Source: Shouchella tritolerans (GTDB taxonomy: Bacteria; Bacillota; Bacilli; Bacillales; Bacillaceae_D). Taken from it: a DNA stretch of 64,000 nucleotides. Under the pieces are notes generated by a model, which was not told the DNA's origin, searched no databases, and saw only the letters and a program-made list of their open reading frames with translations. Shown here one piece after another: positions 25,461 to 34,186 of this stretch (its first letter is position 1; each line of letters starts with the position of its first letter). The DNA lies in contig NZ_JAODPB010000001.1 of assembly GCF_025770735.1 (NCBI RefSeq), forward strand, positions 682,001 to 746,000, written 5' to 3'. A program made the position numbers and the translations under genes.

Positions 25461-26302
25461 TGACGGTTCATACGAAAAGGCGAATCCGCTTGTTTGTGAC
25501 TTATTCCATTTTGATTAGCGTGGTCATTGTGATTGCTTATCCGCTTGTGTGGACAATCGGCGCCTCCTTTAATCCTGGCAATAGTTTGATGAGCACGTCC
25601 ATAATCCCAGAAAACCCAACGCTGGCCCATTATATTAATTTGCTTGGGGAGGCGTCGCACCCTTACGTACAGTGGTACCTCAATTCAATTAAAATTGGAC
25701 TCCTCACTATGGGGCTAACGCTTGTGCTTGTTAGCTTTTCTGGTTATGCGTTTTCTCGGTTTCGCTTCAAGGGGAGAAAAAATGGCTTGATGCTGTTTTT
25801 GCTTTTGCAGATGATCCCGCAATTCTCTGCCTTGATCGCAATCTTTGTGCTGGCGCAAATGCTCGGGCTAATCAATAGCCACTGGGCATTGGTGTTGATT
25901 TATGCAGGTGGGCAAATTCCGATGAATACGTTTTTGTTAAAAGGCTATCTTGATTCGATTCCCCGGGACTTGGACGAATCGGCGCGGATGGACGGCGCAA
26001 GCCATTTTCGCATTTATGGGCAAATCATTATGCCCCTTGCGAAGCCGATACTTGCTGTGGTCGCGATCAATTCATTCACAGGCCCACTAGGCGACTTTAT
26101 CTTAGCAAGCGTCATTGTCCGTGCGCCGGAAATGTATACACTCCCAATTGGCCTTTATAATTTGGTGTCCAATCCAATGGGAGCCAGCTATACGATGTTT
26201 GCTGCAGGTGCGTTGTTGATTTCCATTCCAGTTGCGCTCATGTTCTTGTTGTTGCAAAAGCAATTTGTCTCTGGATTGACACAAGGAGGCGTCAAAGGAT
26301 AA
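25457..26302 (+). CDS. ganQ: Sugar ABC transporter permease (MalG-type)
   Basis: A 281-residue MalG-like permease with six helices. The EAA loop reads DESARMDGASHFRIYGQIIMP. The first codon is the GTG at 25457 overlapping the ganP stop, or the ATG immediately after it; AAGAGGAGGA upstream serves either. The C terminus (LLLQKQFVSGLTQGGVKG) is typical of MalG proteins. Partner of GanP. Confidence 0.9.
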   Translation: MMTVHTKRRIRLFVTYSILISVVIVIAYPLVWTIGASFNPGNSLMSTSIIPENPTLAHYINLLGEASHPYVQWYLNSIKIGLLTMGLTLVLVSFSGYAFSRFRFKGRKNGLMLFLLLQMIPQFSALIAIFVLAQMLGLINSHWALVLIYAGGQIPMNTFLLKGYLDSIPRDLDESARMDGASHFRIYGQIIMPLAKPILAVVAINSFTGPLGDFILASVIVRAPEMYTLPIGLYNLVSNPMGASYTMFAAGALLISIPVALMFLLLQKQFVSGLTQGGVKG

Positions 26303-26322
26303 ACGAAGGAGATGGTCAGAAG

Positions 26323-27525
26323 TTGAGCTTGCGTGGCAAATGGTCGTTTGTCGTAATGCTAGTTAGTATCGTCTTATTTGGAGGTGCAGATGTGAAAGCA
26401 GCGGTTACAGTTGAACCAATTGCTGGATTGGATGATCACTTTATTAAAGGAGCCGATATCTCGATGTTGCCAGAAATCGAGGAAAACGGCGGGCGCTATT
26501 ATGCCGATGGAGAACAAATTGATCCACTCGTGTTGTTAAAGGAAAAGGGCGTAAATGCTGTCCGTATCCGCATTTGGGTAGATCCTTACGATGAAAACGG
26601 CAACCCGTATGGCGGCGGGACTGTTGATGAACAGCGCGCCGTTGATCTTGCAAAGCGTGCCCATAGCCATGGTTTTCAACTGCTGCTCGATTTTCACTAC
26701 AGTGATTTTTGGACAGACCCAGGGAAGCAGTTTAAGCCAAAAAGCTGGGAACAATACAGTTTTGAGGAATTAAAGGACGCTATCTATAACCATACATCAA
26801 ATGTGCTTGGCCAGTTAAAAGGCGCAGGGGTCATTCCGGAAATGGTCCAAGTTGGCAATGAAATCAATGCCGGAATGTTATGGCCTGACGGCAAAAGCTG
26901 GGGAGAAGGCGGCGGTGAATTTGAAAGGCTCGCCGCATTGTTAGAAGCAGGGCTCACTGCCGTGAAAGACTGCGACCTGGGCATCCGTACGATGCTTCAT
27001 TTAGCAGAAGGCGGAGATATCGATATGGCTCGATGGTGGCTCGATGAGATGGTGAATCGGGACGTTGATTTTGATGTAGTTGGTTTGTCTTACTATCCTT
27101 ACTGGGATGGGGATTTCAGTAAGCTCAAACAAGTAATGGAGCTTGTTACGAACCATTACGGCAAAGGCGTCAATGTCGTGGAAACAGCCTATGGCTTTAC
27201 GACAGACAATGGCGACAACTTAGACAATCTCTTTTCAAATGAACACGCACAGCTAGTCGGTTATCCAGCATCACCGCAAGGACAAGCGTCTTACTTGCGA
27301 GATTTGATGGAGACGATCCATACGGTAGGCGGAGAAGGGTTCTATTATTGGGAACCACTTTGGATTCCAGTATCTGGTGCCTCTTGGGCGAATGAGGCAG
27401 GAATGGGCTACATCCAAACAGAAGGAGAAGTTGGCAATGCTTGGGACAATCAAGCGATGTTTGATTTTAATGGAGAAGCACTGCCTTCATTAGATGTGTT
27501 TCACTTAGTAAACCAATTGAAATGA
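26323..27525 (+). CDS. ganB: Secreted arabinogalactan endo-beta-1,4-galactanase (GH53)
   Basis: A 400-residue GH53 enzyme that cuts beta-1,4-galactan outside the cell. A signal peptide of about 27 residues ends near VKA-AVTVEP. The catalytic pair is Glu180 in QVGNEINAGMLWP (acid/base) and Glu287 in VVETAYGF (nucleophile). Other family stretches are KGADISMLPEIEENGG, VRIRIWVDPYD and FHYSDFWTDPGKQ. Translation starts at TTG after AAGGAGATGG. It follows the permeases by 20 bases and feeds oligosaccharides to GanSPQ. Confidence 0.94.
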   Translation: MSLRGKWSFVVMLVSIVLFGGADVKAAVTVEPIAGLDDHFIKGADISMLPEIEENGGRYYADGEQIDPLVLLKEKGVNAVRIRIWVDPYDENGNPYGGGTVDEQRAVDLAKRAHSHGFQLLLDFHYSDFWTDPGKQFKPKSWEQYSFEELKDAIYNHTSNVLGQLKGAGVIPEMVQVGNEINAGMLWPDGKSWGEGGGEFERLAALLEAGLTAVKDCDLGIRTMLHLAEGGDIDMARWWLDEMVNRDVDFDVVGLSYYPYWDGDFSKLKQVMELVTNHYGKGVNVVETAYGFTTDNGDNLDNLFSNEHAQLVGYPASPQGQASYLRDLMETIHTVGGEGFYYWEPLWIPVSGASWANEAGMGYIQTEGEVGNAWDNQAMFDFNGEALPSLDVFHLVNQLK

Positions 27526-27547
27526 CAAGAAGAGAAGGAGTAGGAGA

Positions 27548-29596
27548 ATGAAGTATCCACCAGTACACCCATCAGTGGAAGGGATGATGCATGGCGGCGA
27601 TTATAATCCTGATCAATGGCTGCACATGCCAGAAATCATTGATGAAGATTTCCGTTTAATGCCCCTCGCTCATTGCAACACGTTTTCGATTAATATTTTT
27701 GGCTGGAGTGCGATTGAGCCAGAGGAAGGAGTCTATACGTTTGCATGGCTAGATGACATTATGGACCGTCTTGCCGAAAATGGTTACCATGCGATCCTGG
27801 CTACGCCAAGTGGAGCAAGGCCTGCATGGCTTTCTAAAGCCTATCCGGAAGTGCTCCGTGTCGAAGCGGACAGACGGCGGAATTTACATGGACAGCGCCA
27901 CAACCACTGTTTCACTTCCCCTGTGTACCGCCAGAAAGTTAAGCAAATAAACCGCAAATTAGCGGAGCGCTACAAAGGCCATCCGGCTTTGAAAATGTGG
28001 CATATTTCGAATGAGTATGGCGGCGCTTGCCATTGTGACTATTGCCAAGATGCTTTTCGCTCCTGGCTAAAGCGCCGTTACGACAATAGCTTGGCTAAAT
28101 TAAACGAAGCTTGGTGGACTGGTTTTTGGAGCCATACGTATACAGACTGGGAACAAATCGAGTCGCCTGCTCCCCATGGGGAATCGATGATCCACGGCCA
28201 TAATTTAGACTGGAAGCGATTTGTTACTGACCAGACGATTGACTTTTATCGAAATGAAATTGAGCCGATCCGCGAGTTGACGCCTGAAATCAACATCACA
28301 ACGAATTTTATGGGCAATTACCCCCATATGCGGCCGTTTCTTGGGCTAAATTACCAAAAATTTGCTGATGAATTAGATGTGATTAGCTGGGACAGTTATC
28401 CGGCCTGGCATGGAGAAAAGCAATCGACGGAAGCACTGGCAGCAGACGTCGCCTTTGTCCATGATCTCTACCGCTCTTTAAAAGGCGGGCAGCCATTTTT
28501 GTTAATGGAAAGCACACCAAGCCTTGTTAACTGGCATGATGTGAACCGCGCCAAGAAGCCAGGCATGCATGAGTTATCATCATTGCAAGCCGTTGCCCAC
28601 GGAGCAGATGCGATTCTCTACTTCCAATGGCGAAAAAGCAGAGGCTCTTCTGAAAAATTTCATGGCGCCGTCGTAGACCATGTCGGCCATGAACATACAC
28701 GCGTTTTTCAAGAAGTCGCTCATCTGGGACGAACGCTCGAACAGTTGGCTCCTGTTGCTGGTTCGACCGTAGAAGCGGATGTCGCAATCATTTATGACTG
28801 GGAAAACCAATGGGCGATTGATGATGCCCAAGCAACGAACAATATCGATAAAGGGTATGCGACCCAAGTTCAGAGCCATTATCGAAGCTTTTGGAAACAA
28901 GGTGTCCCAGTCGATGTCGTCTCAATGAACGATGACATTTCCACTTACAAAATGGTCGTTGCCCCGATGCTCTATATGCTCAAACCGGGAGTGGCTGAGC
29001 GAATCGAAGCATATGTCAAAAATGGCGGTACGTTTATTGCCACGTACTGGAGCGGCATTGTAGATGAAACCGATCTATGTTTCCTTGGTGGTTTCCCTGG
29101 CCCATTAAAGCCAGTGCTTGGCGTTTGGGCTGAAGAAATTGACAGTTTGTACAAACATGAAACCGTACCGTTCACGTGGAATGGCGATACGTACGAGGCC
29201 CATTCATTTATTGAACGAATTCATTTAAAAGGCGCTGAAACGATCGCTGCCTTTCAAGGCGACAGCTCGCCAACACCAGCAGTCACGAAAAACCGACTAG
29301 GCAAGGGAACTGCTTATTATATGGCGTCGGCTAACGAACAACGCTTCTACGATGCTTTTTACGAGCTGCTCATTAACGAACACGGGCTTGCGTCTTCTGT
29401 CGCAGCTTCTATTCCGACAGGGGTAAGTGTGCAAACAAGGACGAACGGCGAATATGCGTATACGTTTTTCATGAACTTTAGCGAAGGCGAAAAGCGTCTC
29501 ACACTAAATGGAGAAAAGAAGACGATCCAAGGGGAAACGATCGATCAAGTCACGCTTCGCCCATATGGGTGGGAAGTCGTGGTGGAAGCCATCTAA
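27548..29596 (+). CDS. ganA: Beta-galactosidase (GH42)
   Basis: A 682-residue GH42 enzyme that splits imported galactooligosaccharides to galactose. It begins MHGGDYNPDQW, typical of the family, and has the acid/base Glu156 in HISNEYGG and the nucleophile Glu321 in LLMESTPS. Cysteines in GACHCDYC match the zinc cluster found in many GH42 enzymes. A beta-galactosidase trimerisation domain and a small C-terminal domain follow. It is the last gene of the operon, 22 bases after ganB, with GAAGGAGTAGGAG as ribosome site. Confidence 0.95.
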   Translation: MKYPPVHPSVEGMMHGGDYNPDQWLHMPEIIDEDFRLMPLAHCNTFSINIFGWSAIEPEEGVYTFAWLDDIMDRLAENGYHAILATPSGARPAWLSKAYPEVLRVEADRRRNLHGQRHNHCFTSPVYRQKVKQINRKLAERYKGHPALKMWHISNEYGGACHCDYCQDAFRSWLKRRYDNSLAKLNEAWWTGFWSHTYTDWEQIESPAPHGESMIHGHNLDWKRFVTDQTIDFYRNEIEPIRELTPEINITTNFMGNYPHMRPFLGLNYQKFADELDVISWDSYPAWHGEKQSTEALAADVAFVHDLYRSLKGGQPFLLMESTPSLVNWHDVNRAKKPGMHELSSLQAVAHGADAILYFQWRKSRGSSEKFHGAVVDHVGHEHTRVFQEVAHLGRTLEQLAPVAGSTVEADVAIIYDWENQWAIDDAQATNNIDKGYATQVQSHYRSFWKQGVPVDVVSMNDDISTYKMVVAPMLYMLKPGVAERIEAYVKNGGTFIATYWSGIVDETDLCFLGGFPGPLKPVLGVWAEEIDSLYKHETVPFTWNGDTYEAHSFIERIHLKGAETIAAFQGDSSPTPAVTKNRLGKGTAYYMASANEQRFYDAFYELLINEHGLASSVAASIPTGVSVQTRTNGEYAYTFFMNFSEGEKRLTLNGEKKTIQGETIDQVTLRPYGWEVVVEAI

Positions 29597-29897
29597 TTGT
29601 AAAAGAGAGGAGACTCATTCGCGAATTTGGTTTGTTGCAAATAATTTCCCGCATGAATATAGGCTGTTTTTCAGTCAAGGCTGGAGGTTAAGTCGGCTAC
29701 TTGCAAGCGATTGACCTCTGCTTTAGGCGGATCAACAGTTTTTTTATGCCATCCCATTCACGTGCTCACGTTGGATAGTTTGTAAAAGAAAAGGAGGGGT
29801 ATTAACGAAACTTAGAAATGGCCTCTCTCGTAAATGTAAACCACTGTTTTGCCAGTCACAAATTCTGGTCCACAATGGACTAAATGGGGGGATCAGT
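29597..29897. other. Intergenic stretch with a weak hairpin
   Basis: No gene is seen. The partly paired arms GAGGTTAAGTCG and CGATTGACCTC, near 29686-29719, are followed about 20 bases later by a seven-T run, which may terminate the gan transcript weakly. Confidence 0.4.
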
Positions 29898-30425
29898 TTG
29901 AATGTTAAAGTCGAAGAGGCGATCGAGATACTTGAACGCACGCCGGACACACTTGCTCATTATCTGTCGGGTTTGTCAGATGGTTGGCTGCACTTCGATG
30001 AGGGGGAAGGTACATGGAATGCGATAGAAGTAGTAGAGCATCTTATTGAGGCGGAAAAGCATAATTGGCTGCCAAGACTGGCTTTTATCATTCGTGAAGG
30101 GGAGAGCAAGCCGTTCCCTGAATTTGATCGTTTTTCTCACTTGCGTAGTGGGGATAATCGTTCAGTAGCGCAAGCGTTAGCCGATTTTAAAAACGTGCGG
30201 CTGAACAATGTGCACACATTGAAAACGTGGATTGGCGACGGTTTCGATTATGAAAAGACAGGTTTTCATCCTGCATTTGGGCGCGTTAAAGCAAGAGAGT
30301 TGCTGTCGACGTGGGTCGTTCATGATTTTACGCATATTGCCCAAATAGCGCGCGTTATGGCGGAACGATACAGGGATGATGTAGGGCCTTGGCATGCGTA
30401 TTTAGGTATCTTAAACAGAAAGTAG
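29898..30425 (+). CDS. DinB family protein
   Basis: A 175-residue four-helix protein of the DinB/YfiT type. Candidate metal-binding histidines are in VEHLIEAEKHNW (second helix) and VHDFTHIAQIARVM (third helix), the usual spacing. WNAIEVVEHL near residue 45 is typical. Members are putative metal-dependent hydrolases or thiol transferases; the specific role here is unknown. It starts with TTG, six bases after a GGGGGG ribosome site. It is a single gene, convergent with the M20 peptidase gene. Confidence 0.85.
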   Translation: MNVKVEEAIEILERTPDTLAHYLSGLSDGWLHFDEGEGTWNAIEVVEHLIEAEKHNWLPRLAFIIREGESKPFPEFDRFSHLRSGDNRSVAQALADFKNVRLNNVHTLKTWIGDGFDYEKTGFHPAFGRVKARELLSTWVVHDFTHIAQIARVMAERYRDDVGPWHAYLGILNRK

Positions 30426-30447
30426 CAAGCAGCGTTGCGCTGCTTGC
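30425..30447. terminator. Hairpin between convergent DinB and M20 genes
   Basis: Perfect 10-bp arms GCAAGCAGCG and CGCTGCTTGC with a three-base loop. The T tract is poor, but the position between convergent stops suggests a bidirectional terminator. Confidence 0.6.
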
Positions 30448-30466
30448 TTAACCTTTAGACATACGC

Positions 30467-31549
30467 TTACGTGAAGTAAGATTGACCGTTTTTCAAGAAA
30501 TCAATCAAGACTGCTTGGTATTGCCTGACTGAGTCTGTATACACCATTTCATTGTCGCCATGCCAGTCATAACCAACAGGGCCAAACTCAACGGCATTTC
30601 CGCCGTACTTCGTAAAAAATTGCCCGTCGTTGGAGCCATGTTGCCCGTAAAGTGTCGCCTTTTCCAATTGTGTTTGCGCCACTAACGAGTCCGCGAGCGC
30701 TTTGACAAATGGATTGTCTGCTTTTGTTTTAACAGGGCTATTGCAAATATGTGTGCGTACGACGCCGTCCGTGATTCCTTTAATCTGCCTCAAAATCTCG
30801 CTAGGCGATTGGTCCGGCAAATAGCGGATGTCCAGTGACATGTCGCATACGTCAGGCACTTTGTTGTAGACAGTGCCTCCCTGTAACTTAGCAAGGTTAA
30901 TGGACGGTTCTTTGAACATGGGAGGCGCTACCTCTTGGGCGAACGGCAATTCAAGAATGGCTTCATAGAGTGCATGTGCTTTTAATATGGCGTTATTGCC
31001 TTCCCAAGGACGGCTGCCGTGTGCAGGCTCTCCCTTGATATGAATATCAACCTGCAAGACGCCCTTTGACTGAATGGCGATTCCCATGTTTGTTGGTTCG
31101 CCGCAGATGATGAAATCGCCTCTGTGCCCTTGTTCTACTAAATAGTTGGTGCCGTAAAGGCCTCCTGTTTCTTCATCAGGGACGATTTGAAGTTGAACGC
31201 GCCAAGGGAGAGGCACGCCGTTTAACTCTGCCATTGTTTCCATCATCGCGGCTAAACCGGCTTTCATGTCCGCCGAACCGCGCCCATATATTTTTCCTTC
31301 CTTTGTGTATGGAGAAAACTGGGATCGGCGGCCTTCAATCACGTCAATATGGCCATTAAGCACAATGGTGTTGCTCCCGCTTCCAATGCTAGAGACAAGC
31401 ATAGAATAACCGTTGTTAACAAGCCGTTCGACTGGCAGTCCTTTGTCACTCAGCCACTTTTCGCAAAAAGCAATCGCTTTGTTGACTCCGGCTTTGGTTG
31501 AACTATCTATGCCAATTAAATCTTTTAGCAACGGGATTGGGTCCCCCAT
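30467..31549 (-). CDS. M20 family metallopeptidase (ArgE/DapE type)
   Basis: A 360-residue two-zinc amidohydrolase. The ligand motifs appear in order: LNGHIDVIEG, GRGSADMKAGLA, DEETGGLYG with the catalytic Glu pair, ICGEPTN and, near the end, GGNAVEFGPVG. The dimerisation lid domain lies in the middle. Enzymes of this group cleave N-acyl amino acids or short peptides. The ATG at 31549 has GTTAGGAGGAAAAAC upstream; a GTG 14 codons earlier overlaps the ATP-grasp stop but has no such site. It is the second gene of a two-gene operon with an ATP-grasp ligase. Confidence 0.88.
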   Translation of the reverse strand: MGDPIPLLKDLIGIDSSTKAGVNKAIAFCEKWLSDKGLPVERLVNNGYSMLVSSIGSGSNTIVLNGHIDVIEGRRSQFSPYTKEGKIYGRGSADMKAGLAAMMETMAELNGVPLPWRVQLQIVPDEETGGLYGTNYLVEQGHRGDFIICGEPTNMGIAIQSKGVLQVDIHIKGEPAHGSRPWEGNNAILKAHALYEAILELPFAQEVAPPMFKEPSINLAKLQGGTVYNKVPDVCDMSLDIRYLPDQSPSEILRQIKGITDGVVRTHICNSPVKTKADNPFVKALADSLVAQTQLEKATLYGQHGSNDGQFFTKYGGNAVEFGPVGYDWHGDNEMVYTDSVRQYQAVLIDFLKNGQSYFT

Positions 31550-31587
31550 GTTTTTCCTCCTAACTTCGCAAATGGTATGATACTCGA

Positions 31588-32637
31588 TCACCGACTTGGA
31601 TGCAGTTCAGAAAATGTCTTCTCAATTGGGACAACGATGTCATGGCGAGCAAGTTCATGATTGGGCCGTGTCGTTAGCCACTCCTCTTTGACAGTCTTCC
31701 CTGCCGTAAGAGCAATAATGGCGGATGGAACATCTGCACCAGCATGGTGAGAAAACGCATAACCGCCGCCAAATCGAGGGTTGATGTCAATGACGTAGTA
31801 ATCGTCGCCATTGAAAAACACATCGGCATTCATATATCCAGCATGACCTAAATGCTCGCCCATTTTGCGGGCAATCTCAACCAACTCAGGTTGATGGACG
31901 GTTATGCACCGATCTACATCACCGCCTCTCATTTGCAGTTGTTTGCGGATAAACGACGCGCAGAAGCGGCCGTCTAAATCATTGAATATGTCCAGGCTGT
32001 ATTTATCACCTTCGATAATTTCCTCGATTAAAATGTTGTTTTCTGCTTCTTTTGCGGTCGCATCATCTAGCGGCGACTCTTTTACCGTGTTGACGGCGTG
32101 TTGGTATGCATGTTCAATGTCTTCGATTTTATGTGCCGTTTCCACGCCAATTGAAGCAGAGCCGTTGCGGGGCTTGATCATTAGTGGAAACGCTATCTGA
32201 TTGTTAGCGAGGGCAGCTTTTACTGTTGCGATCGAGCAGTATGATTTTGGTGCTTTCACACCAATAGGGCTTAGCAATTGCCGGTAGTTGCCTTTATCGC
32301 GGACGCTGTCCACAACGGATTGGTCAGGGGCAAAAACAGCGACTCCCTGTTCTTGAAGTTCCTTTTTGTGTGCAGCTATTTTGGGCACTTCCCAATCATT
32401 TAATGGCACAAGGCAATCAACGTTGTGTTTTTGGCAAATGGTAAGAATCGCTTCCATATAATGCTCGTCTGTTTGATGAGGAATGACATAGTTTTCGTCT
32501 CCTGCTTGTAAAGAAGGGGCGTTGTATTCTGGATCGGCGACAATTACTTTCCCTTCTATGTTTGCTTTCTTTAAAGCCTCTTGAAAGAAGCCAACAAAAT
32601 CAATTCGTCTAGCACCTGATGTCAGTAATATATTCAT
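31588..32637 (-). CDS. ATP-grasp domain protein (CarB/PylC-like)
   Basis: A 349-residue ATP-grasp enzyme. The N-terminal Rossmann-like domain starts MNILLTSGARRIDFVGFF. The ATP-binding part has PLMIKPRNGSASIGVE (Lys clamp) and ILIEEIIEGDKYSLDI, and the metal site is DVFFNGDDYYVIDINPRFGGG. These enzymes join a carboxylate to an amine through an acyl phosphate. Together with the M20 peptidase this could form and cleave an amide-linked metabolite, but the substrates are unknown. The ATG follows AAGAAGGAGG. It is divergent from the MerR unit. Confidence 0.82.
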   Translation of the reverse strand: MNILLTSGARRIDFVGFFQEALKKANIEGKVIVADPEYNAPSLQAGDENYVIPHQTDEHYMEAILTICQKHNVDCLVPLNDWEVPKIAAHKKELQEQGVAVFAPDQSVVDSVRDKGNYRQLLSPIGVKAPKSYCSIATVKAALANNQIAFPLMIKPRNGSASIGVETAHKIEDIEHAYQHAVNTVKESPLDDATAKEAENNILIEEIIEGDKYSLDIFNDLDGRFCASFIRKQLQMRGGDVDRCITVHQPELVEIARKMGEHLGHAGYMNADVFFNGDDYYVIDINPRFGGGYAFSHHAGADVPSAIIALTAGKTVKEEWLTTRPNHELARHDIVVPIEKTFSELHPSR

Positions 32638-32877
32638 GGCGATTGCCTCCTTCTTGAACGTTTGAAAGTTTTATACCCCGGATTTCATATTTAAATCATA
32701 TTGTGATCAACTCATTCTTTGATCATAGTATTTTCGATGCCTTTAAGACTATATTTTTGTAAATAAATGGGTTTATCAAGGTTGTTGATTCATTCATTTT
32801 CGATGTAACTCAGCGAAAGGAGACGTATCTATGAAGGATGCTCGTCAAGGTTTAAATAGTGACAGTTTGTTTTAATC

Positions 32878-32908
32878 TTGACCTTGGACGTTACTCCAAT
32901 GTTATCGT
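32878..32908 (+). promoter_or_regulatory. MerR-type promoter with 19-bp spacer and dyad operator
   Basis: TTGACC (32878-32883) is separated by 19 bases from a -10 near TATCGT. The dyad CCTTGGA-CGTTAC-TCCAATG fills the long spacer. This is the arrangement MerR activators twist into an active form, and it lies just upstream of the MerR gene itself. Confidence 0.65.
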
Positions 32909-32933
32909 TGTACTGGAGGGGGAGGTGGTTCGT

Positions 32934-33362
32934 ATGCAAATCAAAGATTTTGCGGACAAATATCAAATGCAAGCTGATACGATTCGTTATTATGAGAAAC
33001 AGAACTTATTAAAACCAAATAGACGAGAAAATGGGTATCGGGAATATGATGAAGAATGTGAAAAACAACTACAGCTTATCATTGTGTTGAAGCAGCTAGG
33101 TTTTACCATAAAAGAGATTCAACAACTGCTGATATTAAAAGGAAAAGCCATATCAACAGAATGTAACCTTTCAACCACATCGTTATTCGAGCAAAAAGTT
33201 AGCGACCTTGAGGAAAAAATTCAGTTTTACCAACACGCATTAAAAGTATTGCAGACACTGAAAGAGCTAATAGAGAAAGAGAAATATGCAGAAAATAAAG
33301 CCATCATTGAAGAATTGCTCGTCGTGTTTTTTGAAAGCATGCAAAAAAGGGGGATATCATGA
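32934..33362 (+). CDS. MerR family transcriptional regulator
   Basis: A 142-residue MerR protein. The N-terminal winged helix begins MQIKDFADKYQMQADTIRYYE with KQNLLKPNRRENGYREYDEE next, and the C-terminal half is a long dimerisation coiled coil (LEEKIQFYQHALKVLQTLKE). One cysteine (TECNLS) is present, so a thiol- or electrophile-sensing role is possible but not shown. The ATG at 32934 follows GGGGGAGGTGG. Its stop overlaps the start of the DUF4260 gene (ATGA), so the regulator and that membrane protein are made together, under the dyad promoter upstream. Confidence 0.88.
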   Translation: MQIKDFADKYQMQADTIRYYEKQNLLKPNRRENGYREYDEECEKQLQLIIVLKQLGFTIKEIQQLLILKGKAISTECNLSTTSLFEQKVSDLEEKIQFYQHALKVLQTLKELIEKEKYAENKAIIEELLVVFFESMQKRGIS

Positions 33363-33709
33363 CTGTTAATCAAATCGTCCGTGTTGAAAATGGAATGGCC
33401 TTTGCTATTTCTCTCTATATTTATATACAGCTAGGCTTTCCAATTTGGTTGTTTTTTGTCCTTCTTCTCGTTCCTGATATGACAATGATTGGTTATGCAC
33501 TGAATGAAAAAATAGGGGCAACCGTTTATAATGTCGGCCACAGTTTTACTCTCCCGCTACTGTTAACATTCTTTTCGTTCTATTTCTCAAACGATTATCT
33601 ACTACTTATCTCTATCATTTGGATCGCTCATATATTTATGGATAGACTATTTGGATTTGGATTGAAGTATCCAAAGTCGTTTAAAAGCACTCACATACAA
33701 AGACTTTAA
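33359..33709 (+). CDS. DUF4260 family membrane protein
   Basis: A 116-residue protein with about four short membrane helices (FAISLYIYIQLGFPIWLFFVL at the start). The order VPDMTMIGYALNEKIGATVYN, with Pro-Asp-Met, then WIAHIFMDRLFGFGLKYP, matches DUF4260 as I know it. The function is not known. It is translationally coupled to the MerR regulator. Confidence 0.75.
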   Translation: MTVNQIVRVENGMAFAISLYIYIQLGFPIWLFFVLLLVPDMTMIGYALNEKIGATVYNVGHSFTLPLLLTFFSFYFSNDYLLLISIIWIAHIFMDRLFGFGLKYPKSFKSTHIQRL

Positions 33710-33778
33710 ATGGAGACAAGTTGTGAAAGGAGTGCTTCGGGAATGGCCAAAAGCTTGCTTCCCCTGACAAAAATTCCG

Positions 33779-33807
33779 TTGACTTTTTCAGTTTTTTCAT
33801 GTATGGT
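33779..33807 (+). promoter_or_regulatory. Probable erm(34) promoter
   Basis: TTGACT (33779-33784), a 17-base spacer and TATGGT (33802-33807) give a sigma-A-like promoter about 380 bases before erm. The transcript would start just before the leader peptide. Confidence 0.65.
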
Positions 33808-33850
33808 AAACGAGTAATGAAGTCAAAATACCTGGAGGATTGTTAAAAAT

Positions 33851-33892
33851 ATGTATTCAATAAGATTGCGTTTTCTCGTTTTGAACAAGTAA
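33851..33892 (+). CDS. Erm leader peptide (ErmD-type, RLR motif)
   Basis: A 13-codon open frame, MYSIRLRFLVLNK, preceded by CTGGAGGA at 33832-33839. It closely resembles the ErmD leader around MRLRFPTLN. In that class, macrolide-bound ribosomes stall at Arg-Leu-Arg. It sits between the promoter and the attenuator hairpins of erm(34). Its short inverted repeat TTGAAC...GTTCAA (33881-33906) spans the stop codon and would be opened by a stalled ribosome. Confidence 0.8.
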   Translation: MYSIRLRFLVLNK

Positions 33893-33993
33893 TTTTATAT
33901 GTTCAAAGCTCTGCTTGCTTGCAGAGTAAACGGGAGCAGTCTGCCCATTTTTAATAATTCTTCATAGAACAAATATGCAATAGTGAAATGTGA

Positions 33994-34024
33994 AGAAAGG
34001 GGACTCGTTCTGCCTTTCTTTTTT
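33994..34024 (+). terminator. First attenuator hairpin in the erm leader
   Basis: AGAAAGG (33994-34000) pairs with CCTTTCT (34013-34019), followed by Ts. It lies about 100 bases after the leader peptide and can act as a conditional terminator. Confidence 0.6.
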
Positions 34025-34112
34025 GTGTGCCTAAACGTTCGTTGTAGGCGTATTTTGGCAAACGTTTGTTTGTGAAATGCGCTTCGGGCGTATTCTTGTT
34101 CTCGTTTACTTT

Positions 34113-34145
34113 AAGCCGCAGACGCTTTCGTCTGCGGCTTTTTTT
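34113..34145 (+). terminator. Strong attenuator terminator just before erm(34)
   Basis: A perfect 12-bp stem AAGCCGCAGACG / CGTCTGCGGCTT with a CTTT loop and T run ends 41 bases before the erm start. No other gene precedes it, so it works as an attenuator inside the erm leader, as reported for the related ermK. Confidence 0.8.
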
Positions 34146-34186
34146 GTGCAGGTAGGGTTAAAAAAATGAAAAAGGAGCGAGTAGCC

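Noticed and set aside
34166-34186. Upstream ATG as the erm(34) start
   Set aside because: It has a weak ribosome site, while AAAGGAG at 34171-34177 serves the ATG at 34187, which also aligns with the ErmD start.
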